Shown here piece after piece: positions 16,884-25,981 of a stretch of DNA of 64,000 nt. This DNA is from Roseibacillus ishigakijimensis (GTDB lineage: Bacteria > Verrucomicrobiota > Verrucomicrobiia > Verrucomicrobiales > Akkermansiaceae). The position numbers and the translations under genes were made by a program. The DNA is taken from NCBI RefSeq assembly GCF_016595415.1, contig NZ_JAENIO010000011.1, positions 28,249 through 92,248 on the forward strand, in the 5' to 3' direction. Within the stretch, counting starts at the first letter, position 1, and each line of letters opens with the position of its first letter. Below the pieces are notes generated by a model. The model had not been told where the DNA came from. It ran no database searches and saw only the letters and a program-made list of their open reading frames with translations.

Positions 16884-18971
16884 ATGTCAAATCGCAGCCG
16901 CGCCCGCCAGTTTGAAAATCGTAAAGAGCTCCTCGATGATTCTCGCGAGGCTTACGAAGACGAATTCACTGGTGGAGAAGGTATTCTTAATCTCCGTGAC
17001 TTGGTCGAACGCCTCTTGGTTCGTTGGCCCTGGATTCTCCTCTGCACTCTGATTGGGCTTTCCATCGGCTTCTTTCTCATCTGGCGCGCCAGCCCCCAAT
17101 TCGAATCAACCACCACCGTCCTCGTTCGCGACAACAATGCCGGATTGCTGGGCGATCGCGATAGTGCGGACTTCGATTTGCAAAAGGAGGAGGCCCTCGA
17201 GACCATTCGCGCCAGTTTCACTACCCTTGAGCTCTGCCAGGCCGTGATGACGGCTCCCGAAATCCAAAAGGAACGCAATCTCATCCCCGCCGGTCCCAAG
17301 GAGCTCCCCCTCATTGGCAATCCCGACGCTGAGCCTCCCTCCATTTCCGATTTCACCGAGGAAGAATTGGCTGAAATGCTGCAGGATTGGCTCACGGTGG
17401 AAGTGCGCCGCAACACCCGCCTCATCGATATCACCATCAACCACGAAGACCCGGATGTCGCCCGCCACCTCGCCAACGAGTTCGTGACCCAGTATCTCGC
17501 CATGCGTTCCGATAAGAAGGCGAGCCGCTCCCAGGACAACCTCACCTATCTCATGGGCGAGTCCAACCGCGTCAAGAGCGACCTCCAGCAAGCCCAGAAC
17601 GTCCTCGCCAGTTACAATACCCCTCTCGAATATGAGGAAGCCCTGCGCGAGGCCGAGACCGAGGTGGCGACCCTGGCCCTCCGCTACGGCCCCCTCCATC
17701 CCAAAATGAAGGAAGCCCAGGGCAACTTGGAGAATTCCCGCCTCAAGCTCCGTGCCGCCCTCCTCAAAGCCATCAACAACCCCATCGATGCCGAATACTG
17801 GCAACCCTACCTTGTGGGCGACAAAAGCGAACTCGCCGATACCGAGTCTCTCAACGAATTCCGCGACCTTTTCGTGGCGCGCCGCACCGTCTTGGAAAGC
17901 GAAATTGCCAGCCAGAACTCTCTCTACTCGACTCTCCTGGCCCAGATGGAAACTCTCGAACTCGGCGTTGATACCAGCGAGGCAGAGGTCTCCGTCCACT
18001 CCGTTGCCCGCGAGGGTGTGCAAGTCGCTCCCCGCAAAAGCCTCATGCTTGCCGGAGGACTCATGTTCGGTGGTGCCATGGGCCTGGCCTTGGCTTTCCT
18101 CCTCCAGTTGCTCGACAACAAATTTCACAAGCCCGATGACCTCGAGTCCCAATTCGGGGTTCCCGTCATCGCCGCCATCACCAAGCTCGAGGACAAGATG
18201 GTCGCCGACAAAGCCACTGCCGGGCATTCCCTCCAGGATGGTCTCGACAAGCGCCTCCTCTTCCTCAACGACGACACCAAAGAGAACTACCTCGAGATGT
18301 TCCGCGTGCTGCGGGCCTCCATCCTCTTGCTGGGCTCGGGTGATCAGCGTAAAATCACCAGCGTGCTCTCGGCCGGTCCCTCTGAGGGAAAAAGCTTCGT
18401 CGCTGCCAACCTCGCCAGCGCTTTCGCCCAGCAGGGCCAAAAGACCCTCCTGGTGGACTTCGACCTTCGCAAGCCCTCCCTCCACAAACTGTTCCGCCAG
18501 GATCGCAAAGAGCATCCTGGCCTGGTCGACTATCTCGCCGAGGTCAACTCCCTCGAAGAGTCGATTCAAGAAGCTCCTATTCACCCCAATCTCGACCTCC
18601 TCCTCACTGGCTCCAAGGCCCCCAGTCCGGGCGAACTCCTGAGCCAGGACAAACTCAAGAAGTTTTTGGCCGAAATCGGCTCTCGCTACGACCGCATCGT
18701 CATCGATACCGCCCCCATTCTCCCCGTTCCCGATACCCGCCTGCTCGCTCCCCTCGTGGACAACCGCCTCTTCGTGGTGCGTGCCGACCAGGCCACCCGT
18801 GGCGGCGTTTCCAGCGCCCTCAAGACTCTCGAACAAACCGGCTCCACCCCCCACGGCTTCGTCCTCAACGGCTACGAAGAACGTCGTGGATTCGGTAAAA
18901 AAGGTTACTACGGCTACTACGCCTACGGCTATGGATCCAGCTACGGCGAGGTCTATGGAGAAGGGGAGTGA
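16884..18971 (+). CDS. Wzc-like chain-length regulator and tyrosine autokinase
   Basis: The 695-residue inner-membrane protein has a Wzz domain bounded by two membrane helices (about 50-70, WILLCTLIGLSIGFFLIW; about 388-410, LMLAGGLMFGGAMGLALAFLLQ) with a coiled-coil periplasmic part. The cytoplasmic BY-kinase domain shows Walker A SAGPSEGKS, Walker A' LLVDFDLRKPS and Walker B IVIDTAPI. The tail after residue 670 is a Tyr/Gly cluster with eight tyrosines, the autophosphorylation region. Cycling of this phosphorylation controls polymer length and export through the Wza-like partner directly upstream. Its stop at 18971 is the last base before the AT-rich island. Confidence 0.96.
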   Translation: MSNRSRARQFENRKELLDDSREAYEDEFTGGEGILNLRDLVERLLVRWPWILLCTLIGLSIGFFLIWRASPQFESTTTVLVRDNNAGLLGDRDSADFDLQKEEALETIRASFTTLELCQAVMTAPEIQKERNLIPAGPKELPLIGNPDAEPPSISDFTEEELAEMLQDWLTVEVRRNTRLIDITINHEDPDVARHLANEFVTQYLAMRSDKKASRSQDNLTYLMGESNRVKSDLQQAQNVLASYNTPLEYEEALREAETEVATLALRYGPLHPKMKEAQGNLENSRLKLRAALLKAINNPIDAEYWQPYLVGDKSELADTESLNEFRDLFVARRTVLESEIASQNSLYSTLLAQMETLELGVDTSEAEVSVHSVAREGVQVAPRKSLMLAGGLMFGGAMGLALAFLLQLLDNKFHKPDDLESQFGVPVIAAITKLEDKMVADKATAGHSLQDGLDKRLLFLNDDTKENYLEMFRVLRASILLLGSGDQRKITSVLSAGPSEGKSFVAANLASAFAQQGQKTLLVDFDLRKPSLHKLFRQDRKEHPGLVDYLAEVNSLEESIQEAPIHPNLDLLLTGSKAPSPGELLSQDKLKKFLAEIGSRYDRIVIDTAPILPVPDTRLLAPLVDNRLFVVRADQATRGGVSSALKTLEQTGSTPHGFVLNGYEERRGFGKKGYYGYYAYGYGSSYGEVYGEGE

Positions 18972-19153
18972 TTCCTTCTATACAGGTGTCCGAGCAGTAC
19001 AAATTTTTTGGACAGAATCCGAATTTATCGGTAAGTGGAGGATGGGCTTAGTTACTGGTAGGTTTAATCAAGCTATACCACTGGCGGACGCGTGGAATTT
19101 GAGCATATTGAGGAAGAAATTCTTCGCAACTAAGAATACAGAGTATACTGAAG

Positions 19154-20437
19154 GTGAGAAAAATACGCCTTATTACGGATAGGAATTTTACGTTCCTAGC
19201 TGTTGCCCTAGGTAAGCTAATCTTAGCTATACGTCAGTTTTTAACAGTGCCGCTTCTAATCTCAGCATGGGGTGCCGAGAAATATGGAGAATGGCTTGTG
19301 ATTTCAGCAATACCAACATTTATTCAATTATCAAATGTAGGTATTGGCACATCGGCGGCTACAAGTATTGCGATTAGATCAACAAAGGAAGATGAAAAAA
19401 ATGCTGTGACATTCACAACATCCGTCTTCAGCATTCTAATTGTTTTTACTGCAGTTATTTTACTAGTGTTAATAGTTTGTCCGTTTTTCCAATCAAAGGA
19501 AGATGACAGCTCAGAGAATATCGTAATAATCTGTTGTCTCTTATTTGCTGCTTTCGTAAGAATCCTTACACAGCCTATCCAAGGGTGGTGGAATTCTAAA
19601 AGAAAAGCCTACATCGGAATCATTCTAACACAAATATTCTTCATTGGGGAAATTGGTTTATATTTGTTTGTCTGGCAAAATCAAACCACATCTGTGGATC
19701 TTGCAATCTATATTTTTTTATGGTCCATTATTTGGCTTTTCAGCTATTGTTCATTGCTGAAGAAACAAAAGTTCAAGTTGTTCAATGTTAAATCATTTAG
19801 GTTGAAGGAAGTTAGAGCTTTAGTTGGAATCGGGGCTGGATATCAATTAAGTTCAGTTTGGCAAGCAGTGTTCTTTCAGGGTTCAATTCTAATGGCTAAC
19901 GGACTATATGGGCCAATTGGAGCTTCAATGTGGGGTTCGTTACGTATTTTTATTAGAGCAGGGCATCAAGCGATAGAGCTAATTAGCCAAACAATAAATC
20001 CTGAGATTCAAGTTATGACGTCGAATGGACAAAATGCCAAAGTTAAAAGATTAGTATTACGGTCTGCATATTTAGCATTTGCAGTGTCTCTAGTTATGTC
20101 TTTAATGTTTATCTTCGGTGGGCATCAATTATTTATTTATTGGACAGGAGGAAAATTTTATTTAGATAAGGTGACTTGGAATGTATTTGTCCTGTCACTT
20201 GTCCCTTTTTCAATTTGGTGGGTGATTGCTGAGTTTCAGAGGTCTATAGGGAAACCCTGGTTTGTAAATGTAACTGCTTCAATATGCTCTATCATTTTTC
20301 TTGTCTCGAGTGCAGCGTTTGAATTCTGGCTATTTGATGGTTTGATATCACTTTGCTATGGCGTGCTACTTTTTGAAATTTTGATGACTATTACTATAGT
20401 TTCATCAACGAGAAAATTATTCAGAGGTATGGTTTGA
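19154..20437 (+). CDS. Wzx-type polysaccharide flippase
   Basis: A 427-residue membrane protein with about twelve hydrophobic helices and the polysaccharide-flippase N-terminus (FLTVPLLISAWGAEKYGEWLVISAIP). It would flip undecaprenyl-linked repeat units across the inner membrane. I use GTG 19154 (MRKIRLITDRNF); there is no clear ribosome site. It is the first gene of the AT-rich stretch: codons end in A or T far more often than in the upstream Wzc-like gene. The 182 bp before it (18972-19153) hold no convincing gene, only a short open frame ending in a FFATKNTEYTEG-like peptide. Confidence 0.88.
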   Translation: MRKIRLITDRNFTFLAVALGKLILAIRQFLTVPLLISAWGAEKYGEWLVISAIPTFIQLSNVGIGTSAATSIAIRSTKEDEKNAVTFTTSVFSILIVFTAVILLVLIVCPFFQSKEDDSSENIVIICCLLFAAFVRILTQPIQGWWNSKRKAYIGIILTQIFFIGEIGLYLFVWQNQTTSVDLAIYIFLWSIIWLFSYCSLLKKQKFKLFNVKSFRLKEVRALVGIGAGYQLSSVWQAVFFQGSILMANGLYGPIGASMWGSLRIFIRAGHQAIELISQTINPEIQVMTSNGQNAKVKRLVLRSAYLAFAVSLVMSLMFIFGGHQLFIYWTGGKFYLDKVTWNVFVLSLVPFSIWWVIAEFQRSIGKPWFVNVTASICSIIFLVSSAAFEFWLFDGLISLCYGVLLFEILMTITIVSSTRKLFRGMV

Positions 20438-20489
20438 TACTGATGTTTGCGTGGTTTGACATTTTCTCGAATACCGCATAAAAATTATT

Positions 20490-21152
20490 ATGATTATTCT
20501 AAAATTGTTCCTAGTGTTCCTACCTTGGAAGATTAGATGTTTTCTGCTAAATAGGTTGTTTGGATATACGGTAAGCTACAATGCTCGCATAGGCTTCTCA
20601 TGGGTTTATCCAAGAAATGCCGTTTTGGCTGAGGGTGCGACTATTGGACATCTAAATTTTGTTGGGAATCTTGATCAGCTGAAAATGGATACCCGCTCTA
20701 GAATTGGGAGGGCGAATTGGATAACAGGATATTCAGTGGAGAAAAAAGAACATTTTCAGCACGTATTGAAACGCAAGTCCCAGCTTATAATGGAAGAAGA
20801 ATCGACTATTACTCGTAGTCATCACATTGACTGCACAGATCAAGTGAAATTGGGCAAGTATGCAACCATTGCTGGATATAGGAGTCAAATTCTTACGCAT
20901 TCTATTTGCTTAAGGGAAAACCGTCAGGATTGTGCGCCGGTGGAAATTGGATCCTATAGCTTTGTGGGCACAAATTGTGTGATCCTTGGGGGAGCCAAAC
21001 TACCAAATAAATCAGCGCTTGGCGCAAGCAGTTTACTTAGGAAAAGCGAGCAGGGGCAACCCGGATTATACTCTGGTGTTCCCGCTATCAGAGTTACAGA
21101 ATTAGACAGAGAATTTAAATATTTTAACAGAAGCAAAGGACGAGTAGATTAA
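20490..21152 (+). CDS. Hexapeptide-repeat (left-handed beta-helix) acyltransferase
   Basis: The 220-residue protein starts with a hydrophobic helix (MIILKLFLVFLPWKI) and then shows irregular hexapeptide turns: RIGRANWITG, VKLGKYATIAG, VEIGSYSFVGTNCVILGG and LPNKSALGASSLL. It ends in the typical GVPAIRV cap. Such enzymes move acetyl or other acyl groups to sugars from acyl-CoA. In this cluster it probably decorates the exopolysaccharide repeat unit. The substrate is unknown. AT-rich composition like its neighbours. Confidence 0.8.
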   Translation: MIILKLFLVFLPWKIRCFLLNRLFGYTVSYNARIGFSWVYPRNAVLAEGATIGHLNFVGNLDQLKMDTRSRIGRANWITGYSVEKKEHFQHVLKRKSQLIMEEESTITRSHHIDCTDQVKLGKYATIAGYRSQILTHSICLRENRQDCAPVEIGSYSFVGTNCVILGGAKLPNKSALGASSLLRKSEQGQPGLYSGVPAIRVTELDREFKYFNRSKGRVD

Positions 21153-21311
21153 ATTTATAAACGGAAATTAATTAAATTAAATTATCATCTATAAATCCGT
21201 AATGTGTTCGATAAAATATTATATATGTATATAGGTCCCTAACGGAAAGCAAGTGTAAAATCAATCGTTCTGTCAGCTCTAATAGTCTAAAATTCTACTT
21301 TATTGGATAAA

Positions 21312-22208
21312 ATGATTGGTTTTGATATGGCAAGGCACTTTTTTGCGGTATGTGTAATTATCATGCATATGAATAGCTCGCATTTCAGTCATGATGCTAA
21401 TACACTGCTTCGAGCGATCCAGGCCTACCTAGACGGCTGTGTTTTCGGATTCTTTATCATCTCTGGAATTTTTACCAAGTTCGACGGTAGATTCACAGAT
21501 TTTTTCTGCACACAAATGCGGCGCTTACTGATCCCTTACTTTCTATTCGCTTGGTTTTATGGCCTCATTTTCGCACTGTTGGGGGAAACATCGATCCTGC
21601 GCGCTTTTATCGACGCGGTTCGGTTGGAGTCGATTGCAATGCAATTGTACTTTCTGCCTTTATTATTCTTCAGTCAATTGCTAGGATTTTTTTTGATGGT
21701 ATTCAGGCAGAGGGCTCCTTATTTAAATTACATCGTGATCGTTATCTTGGCATTCGCGTCAGTAATTACAGATAGCGACTACTCTACAGGGTTTCATTAC
21801 AATCTTTTACCTATGTATGGTCTATCATTTTTTTTAGGAGTGTCTCTATCTCGCTTTCGGAATAATCTACGGAAATCTAAAGAGATGAAAATAGCTATTC
21901 TGATTTCTTTGGTAATAGGGTTCTTGGATGAAAGATTCTTCGACCTTGCATTTGCCGCAGTTGTCGTTCTCCTTTTCTCAGAGATCACAAATTTGTTCGG
22001 CAGGAAACGGTTACCTGGTTCGGGAGTGGTCTATCTTGCACACACGCCTTTGGTGAATTTTTCCATCGTAATTGTTTTGTTTAGATTTGGATTAGAAGAA
22101 GAGCTTGTTTTGTCCTTCTCGATCGTTTTGACTTATATCTTCTGCTGTCTTTGTGCGTATGTCGTTCTGAAGACGTTAGGCCCAATGAAATGGCTGGCCC
22201 TGGAATAA
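21312..22208 (+). CDS. Acyltransferase 3 family membrane protein
   Basis: A roughly 298-residue protein with about ten membrane helices. The N-terminus, MIGFDMARHFFAVCVIIMHM, contains the Arg and His of the acyltransferase-3 (OafA/YrhL-type) signature. The family O-acetylates or O-acylates surface polysaccharides using an acyl donor from the cytoplasm. Start chosen at ATG 21312; a TTG three codons earlier is also open, and no good ribosome site decides. AT-rich gaps of 159 bp before and 238 bp after hold no gene that I can support. Confidence 0.85.
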   Translation: MIGFDMARHFFAVCVIIMHMNSSHFSHDANTLLRAIQAYLDGCVFGFFIISGIFTKFDGRFTDFFCTQMRRLLIPYFLFAWFYGLIFALLGETSILRAFIDAVRLESIAMQLYFLPLLFFSQLLGFFLMVFRQRAPYLNYIVIVILAFASVITDSDYSTGFHYNLLPMYGLSFFLGVSLSRFRNNLRKSKEMKIAILISLVIGFLDERFFDLAFAAVVVLLFSEITNLFGRKRLPGSGVVYLAHTPLVNFSIVIVLFRFGLEEELVLSFSIVLTYIFCCLCAYVVLKTLGPMKWLALE

Positions 22209-22446
22209 TAAATATATTGTATTTTTAATTGATTGTGAGCATATGTATTGTAATAAAGTTAATATGTGTTGAAATTTCCGCCGAATCAGTGAGCAGATGA
22301 AAAGTATTTGTAACCATTTTTAAAGGACACGTAGTGTCTCGTCTTTACTAATCGCTGATACATAAATTGCATGGAATGCGTCATCTTAATTTGTGACCAA
22401 ACGACCTAAAAATTATGCTACATAAATATTTACAAGGAGCGCAACT

Positions 22447-23622
22447 GTGAAATCGAAAAAAAAACACATCATAGTCTATACTGCGCCGACAGTCGCACAT
22501 CACTACCAATATGCTTCATCATTTGCAGAGTTAAATCTTCTAAAAGACTTTGTAACAGGGGCAACGAGGTTTAGCAGCAAGCAAAAAAATATAGACAGCA
22601 AGATTATTCCCTACAAGAGATCTCATAATATCTTCTCCGCTCTCAACGCCCTCGTTTTCCGATACGGTCTAGATTTCCTGAAGCCTTATACAAGATATTT
22701 AATGAGTCTTGAATTAGATATTGCAACAAGAAAATACTTGAAGGATGCTAAAATAGTAATGATGTATTCTGGTTGTGGTGTGTATTCGATTCGTGAAGCT
22801 CGCAGAATGGGATGTAAATCTGTAGTCGAGGTAGTTTCCACGCACGTTAATGATTATCTTGAGTGTTTGGAGAAGGAAGCAGACAGTTGTGGTATAAAAC
22901 CTATCGGTATGCTAACCGCTCTGAAAGAGCGCATGATACTCGAATACCGAGAAGCGGATTATATTTTATGCGCTTCAAATGCAGTGAGAGATTCGTTGAT
23001 CAACAATGGCATATCAGCTGAAAAAATTAGAATGGTGTCCTATCCAATGCCGCAATTCAAGAGGAAGAAAGTTGCGAATTTGGATGAAGATTCGAGAGGA
23101 AGTCAATTTAATGTATTATTCGTCGGTCAGATACATTATAGAAAAGGAATAAAGTATTTACTCGAGGGGTTTGTTGAAGCTCGGATTCAAAGTTCGTTGC
23201 TCAGGCTCGTTGGTCCACCAAGCAAAAGCTCAGGTGTCAATTTAAACCAGTTACCGACCAATGTCGAATATCTCGGCAAGATGGGAGCAACGAAATTACA
23301 AGCTCAGTATGAATGGGCAGACGTTCTAGTTTTGCCGTCCGTAGAAGATGGATTTGGTTTAGTTGTACTAGAGGCGATCTCCTATGGAGTTGTTCCTGTT
23401 GTCTCACGTGCAGCGGGATCGGCCGAAATTATAACTGACCGTGAAAACGGGATCTTGATTGAACCTAGGTCCTCAGTTTCGATTGCGGTTGCATTAAAAC
23501 TATTGGAAAATAAAGAATGCAGGAAAAGTCTGCAAAGAAATATAGATAGTCTAATTGACCAAATAAATGGCAAACCAAGTTTGTCTAAATCTCTTTCTGA
23601 CTTAGTCGACAGCATCCTATAG
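22447..23622 (+). CDS. GT4-family glycosyltransferase
   Basis: The 391-residue protein starts at GTG 22447 behind a good AAGGAG site (about 22434). It is a GT-B enzyme: the C-terminal half has the nucleotide-sugar binding pattern VLFVGQIHYRKGIKYLLEGF and the donor-site loop PSVEDGFGLVVLEAISYGVVPV, followed by GSAEIITD. The N-terminal acceptor half is divergent. It adds one sugar to the lipid-linked repeat unit in the cytoplasm; donor and linkage cannot be read. AT-rich codon use like the flanking island genes. Confidence 0.9.
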   Translation: MKSKKKHIIVYTAPTVAHHYQYASSFAELNLLKDFVTGATRFSSKQKNIDSKIIPYKRSHNIFSALNALVFRYGLDFLKPYTRYLMSLELDIATRKYLKDAKIVMMYSGCGVYSIREARRMGCKSVVEVVSTHVNDYLECLEKEADSCGIKPIGMLTALKERMILEYREADYILCASNAVRDSLINNGISAEKIRMVSYPMPQFKRKKVANLDEDSRGSQFNVLFVGQIHYRKGIKYLLEGFVEARIQSSLLRLVGPPSKSSGVNLNQLPTNVEYLGKMGATKLQAQYEWADVLVLPSVEDGFGLVVLEAISYGVVPVVSRAAGSAEIITDRENGILIEPRSSVSIAVALKLLENKECRKSLQRNIDSLIDQINGKPSLSKSLSDLVDSIL

Positions 23623-23684
23623 TCTCGTGGAATAATACCAGGACAACTGAATTAAATTACTGAGAGAATTCCCACATAGCCACG

Positions 23685-25001
23685 ATGTTCATTTTATCTG
23701 CTTTCCTAAACTTCTCGATTTGTGTAACCATTTTTCTTGTTTTTCTCAAATATGAAAAGTCGTTCTCGGTTTATTCCCCGTTGTTTGCTTATTTAGCGTT
23801 TCACCTTTTTGTTTTCATACTATGGCCTTTGATTTCAGGTGCTTATGGCTACTCCAAAATATACGATAAGATGGGGATTTCCCCGAATAATAGCCTGCTA
23901 ATAAGGACACATTGTGCAACATTAGTTGGCTTGTTATTTTTCACAATTGGGTATTATCTTGTCACGGCGGGAAGAAATTGGACTCGAGGAAGTTTTGAGA
24001 AGAAGTTCCCACTAGATAATTCGTTTAGTTTACTTGTCATTGTTCTCTCTCTTTGTTTTCCATTGATTCTATACAGTATTGTTTATTCGGTTCGTGCTGG
24101 TCACAATGTATCCTTTGTGGATGGAAAGGGAATAGTAGAGCAGGGTTCAGGGTACTTGTTGGATGCTCAGAATATGGCTATTGGCATGTCTTTGTTGCTT
24201 TTGTTATGCAGGTCCAGTTTCAAGATCGGAGTTTCTCTTTTGGTTGTATTTATTATTGGGAGGATGCTGCAAGGTTACGGTAGGCAAATGTTGCTTTTTG
24301 CTATTCTGGTTCCCATTGTGTTCTACTTTCTGCGGAAGAGAATACGATTTCCATCTACTAGAGTCGGATTGGTAATCGTGCTTTCGGTTCTTCTCGTCTA
24401 TCCTGCTTTCGTCGCTCTTGGTGCTTTCCGAGATGGAGGAAAGGTTCTTTTAGGTTTAAAAGATGAGTCGTCTTACGCAGAATTCAGAAGAAAAGATGGT
24501 GTAGACTATAGGGATAATCAAGATTTCGCGAACTTTCAATATTTAACGTATATCATAGATACTGTTCCTGATCTGAGTGGCGATTACTCGTATGGCATAC
24601 AACATCTAATGGTCTTTTTGGAGCCTGTTCCGCGTAAAATCTGGCCCGAAAAGCCAACAAGTCTGGTGGAATGGAACTTGAATGATTATGGAAATTTCCT
24701 CGGATTGACTCCATCAATGGTTGGAGATGGATGGATGTCGGGTGGGTTTATCGGTGTTTCTGTGACAATGTTAATTTGGGGCGCGTTTTCTGGTATGATC
24801 TATCGTCATTGGTGCCTCGACAACGGTAATTTGCTGCAGTTAATTCTTTATTCGATATTTATCACAGTGTCGATTATTTGGTATAGGGATGGCGAGGTTA
24901 CCTCTCTCGTTAAAAAGTTTCTTATTCTTTCTCTGCCAGTTTTCATATTTGTCCTATTAAGATGTGGGTGGAAGCTGTTAAAAGTAGATGTTAAGTTGTA
25001 A
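23685..25001 (+). CDS. Wzy-type O-antigen/EPS polymerase
   Basis: A 438-residue integral membrane protein with about eleven hydrophobic helices and a large periplasmic loop (about 260-350: YRDNQDFANFQYLTYIIDT, then EPVPRKIWPEKP). Wzy polymerases are recognised by topology and context rather than motifs. The loop segment around PVPRKIWPEKP is typical of the oligosaccharide repeat-unit polymerase group. It would join repeat units in the periplasm after Wzx export. Its stop abuts the start of the sulfotransferase gene. Confidence 0.85.
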   Translation: MFILSAFLNFSICVTIFLVFLKYEKSFSVYSPLFAYLAFHLFVFILWPLISGAYGYSKIYDKMGISPNNSLLIRTHCATLVGLLFFTIGYYLVTAGRNWTRGSFEKKFPLDNSFSLLVIVLSLCFPLILYSIVYSVRAGHNVSFVDGKGIVEQGSGYLLDAQNMAIGMSLLLLLCRSSFKIGVSLLVVFIIGRMLQGYGRQMLLFAILVPIVFYFLRKRIRFPSTRVGLVIVLSVLLVYPAFVALGAFRDGGKVLLGLKDESSYAEFRRKDGVDYRDNQDFANFQYLTYIIDTVPDLSGDYSYGIQHLMVFLEPVPRKIWPEKPTSLVEWNLNDYGNFLGLTPSMVGDGWMSGGFIGVSVTMLIWGAFSGMIYRHWCLDNGNLLQLILYSIFITVSIIWYRDGEVTSLVKKFLILSLPVFIFVLLRCGWKLLKVDVKL

Positions 25002-25004
25002 GTG

Positions 25005-25895
25005 ATGAGCGATAAATTATATCCAGATGTTACGGTTGTAGGATTCCCCAAGTGTGGCTCGACTTCCTTTGTTAGGTGGTTATCTCAGTCTGACTCCGTG
25101 AATATTCCCTCTAGAAAAGAACCCAATTACCTCATCAACAGTGAATTTCATCCCGAATTGGCAAAGATATTGCGGAATGCTACAACTGAATTAGAATACG
25201 AATGCGCGCTTTCCAGCAGTGAATGCGGTCTTTCTATTGACGGTTCAGTGAATTATTGTTGGAGTTCGGAGGCTCGCGATAGATTATTCGCGCTGAATCC
25301 TAAGACGAAAATTGTTTTTATTGTGCGGAATCCAATAGATAGGCTAATTTCTCACTATTTGGCAGATGTGAGCAATGGAAGGCAATGTCTCAGTTTCAGA
25401 GATGCGGTCTTGTCCTCTCAGAAGCGAGAGGGTAGAAATTTTGATGATTGGAAGCCTTATATTTATTGTTCAAATTTTCGAACTGCCATTGAAATGTGGT
25501 TGGAAAAGTTTCCATTGGATAACATCTATGTTTTAAATTTCGAGGATTTGTTGTTAGAACCTCATAGCGCAGCCCAAGATCTGCTAACAGACTTGAGTGT
25601 CTCCTGTGATACCTTGCCGTCAAATATGTCCTTCGAGAACGTAGGAAGTGTTGCTCGTAACTCTATTGTTAAAACGTTGTTTTCTGAGCGTAGTGGACAA
25701 CTATGGGGAATCTATAAATACTATGGCCTATTACCAGAGGCGGTGCGGCGGTCTGTGCGCACTGTATGCTTCCGCCGCCGTAGTAGTAACGATCTCTCGA
25801 TCGAAATGGAGGATCGAATTTGGGTGGATTCGTTTATTGAGAGCTCTGGAGATTGGTTGAATTCTAAATTCGATTTAAATTGCTCTTGGAGGTAG
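25005..25895 (+). CDS. PAPS-dependent sulfotransferase
   Basis: A 296-residue cytoplasmic enzyme. The 5'-phosphosulfate loop GFPKCGSTSF (13-22) and the 3'-phosphate motif VFIVRNPIDRLISHY (about 105-119) are both intact, as in heparan- and NodH-type sulfotransferases. It should transfer sulfate from PAPS to a sugar hydroxyl. In this position it most simply sulfates the exopolysaccharide precursor (inference). ATG 25005 is used; GTG 25002 is adjacent. The gene begins 3 bp after the polymerase stop, so the two are coupled. Confidence 0.92.
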   Translation: MSDKLYPDVTVVGFPKCGSTSFVRWLSQSDSVNIPSRKEPNYLINSEFHPELAKILRNATTELEYECALSSSECGLSIDGSVNYCWSSEARDRLFALNPKTKIVFIVRNPIDRLISHYLADVSNGRQCLSFRDAVLSSQKREGRNFDDWKPYIYCSNFRTAIEMWLEKFPLDNIYVLNFEDLLLEPHSAAQDLLTDLSVSCDTLPSNMSFENVGSVARNSIVKTLFSERSGQLWGIYKYYGLLPEAVRRSVRTVCFRRRSSNDLSIEMEDRIWVDSFIESSGDWLNSKFDLNCSWR

Positions 25896-25981
25896 TATCT
25901 TTTAGGTTAAGGTCCGATTTTATTCTATTTGAGAAGTGTTTTTCTTAGTCTATTGTTTAGTTTATAAATGTCCTAGCGTTA

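Noticed and set aside
17106..18854. Long minus-strand open frame opposite the Wzc-like gene
   Set aside because: Antisense shadow; the plus strand has Walker motifs and a Wzz domain, while the minus frame is compositionally biased with no domain.
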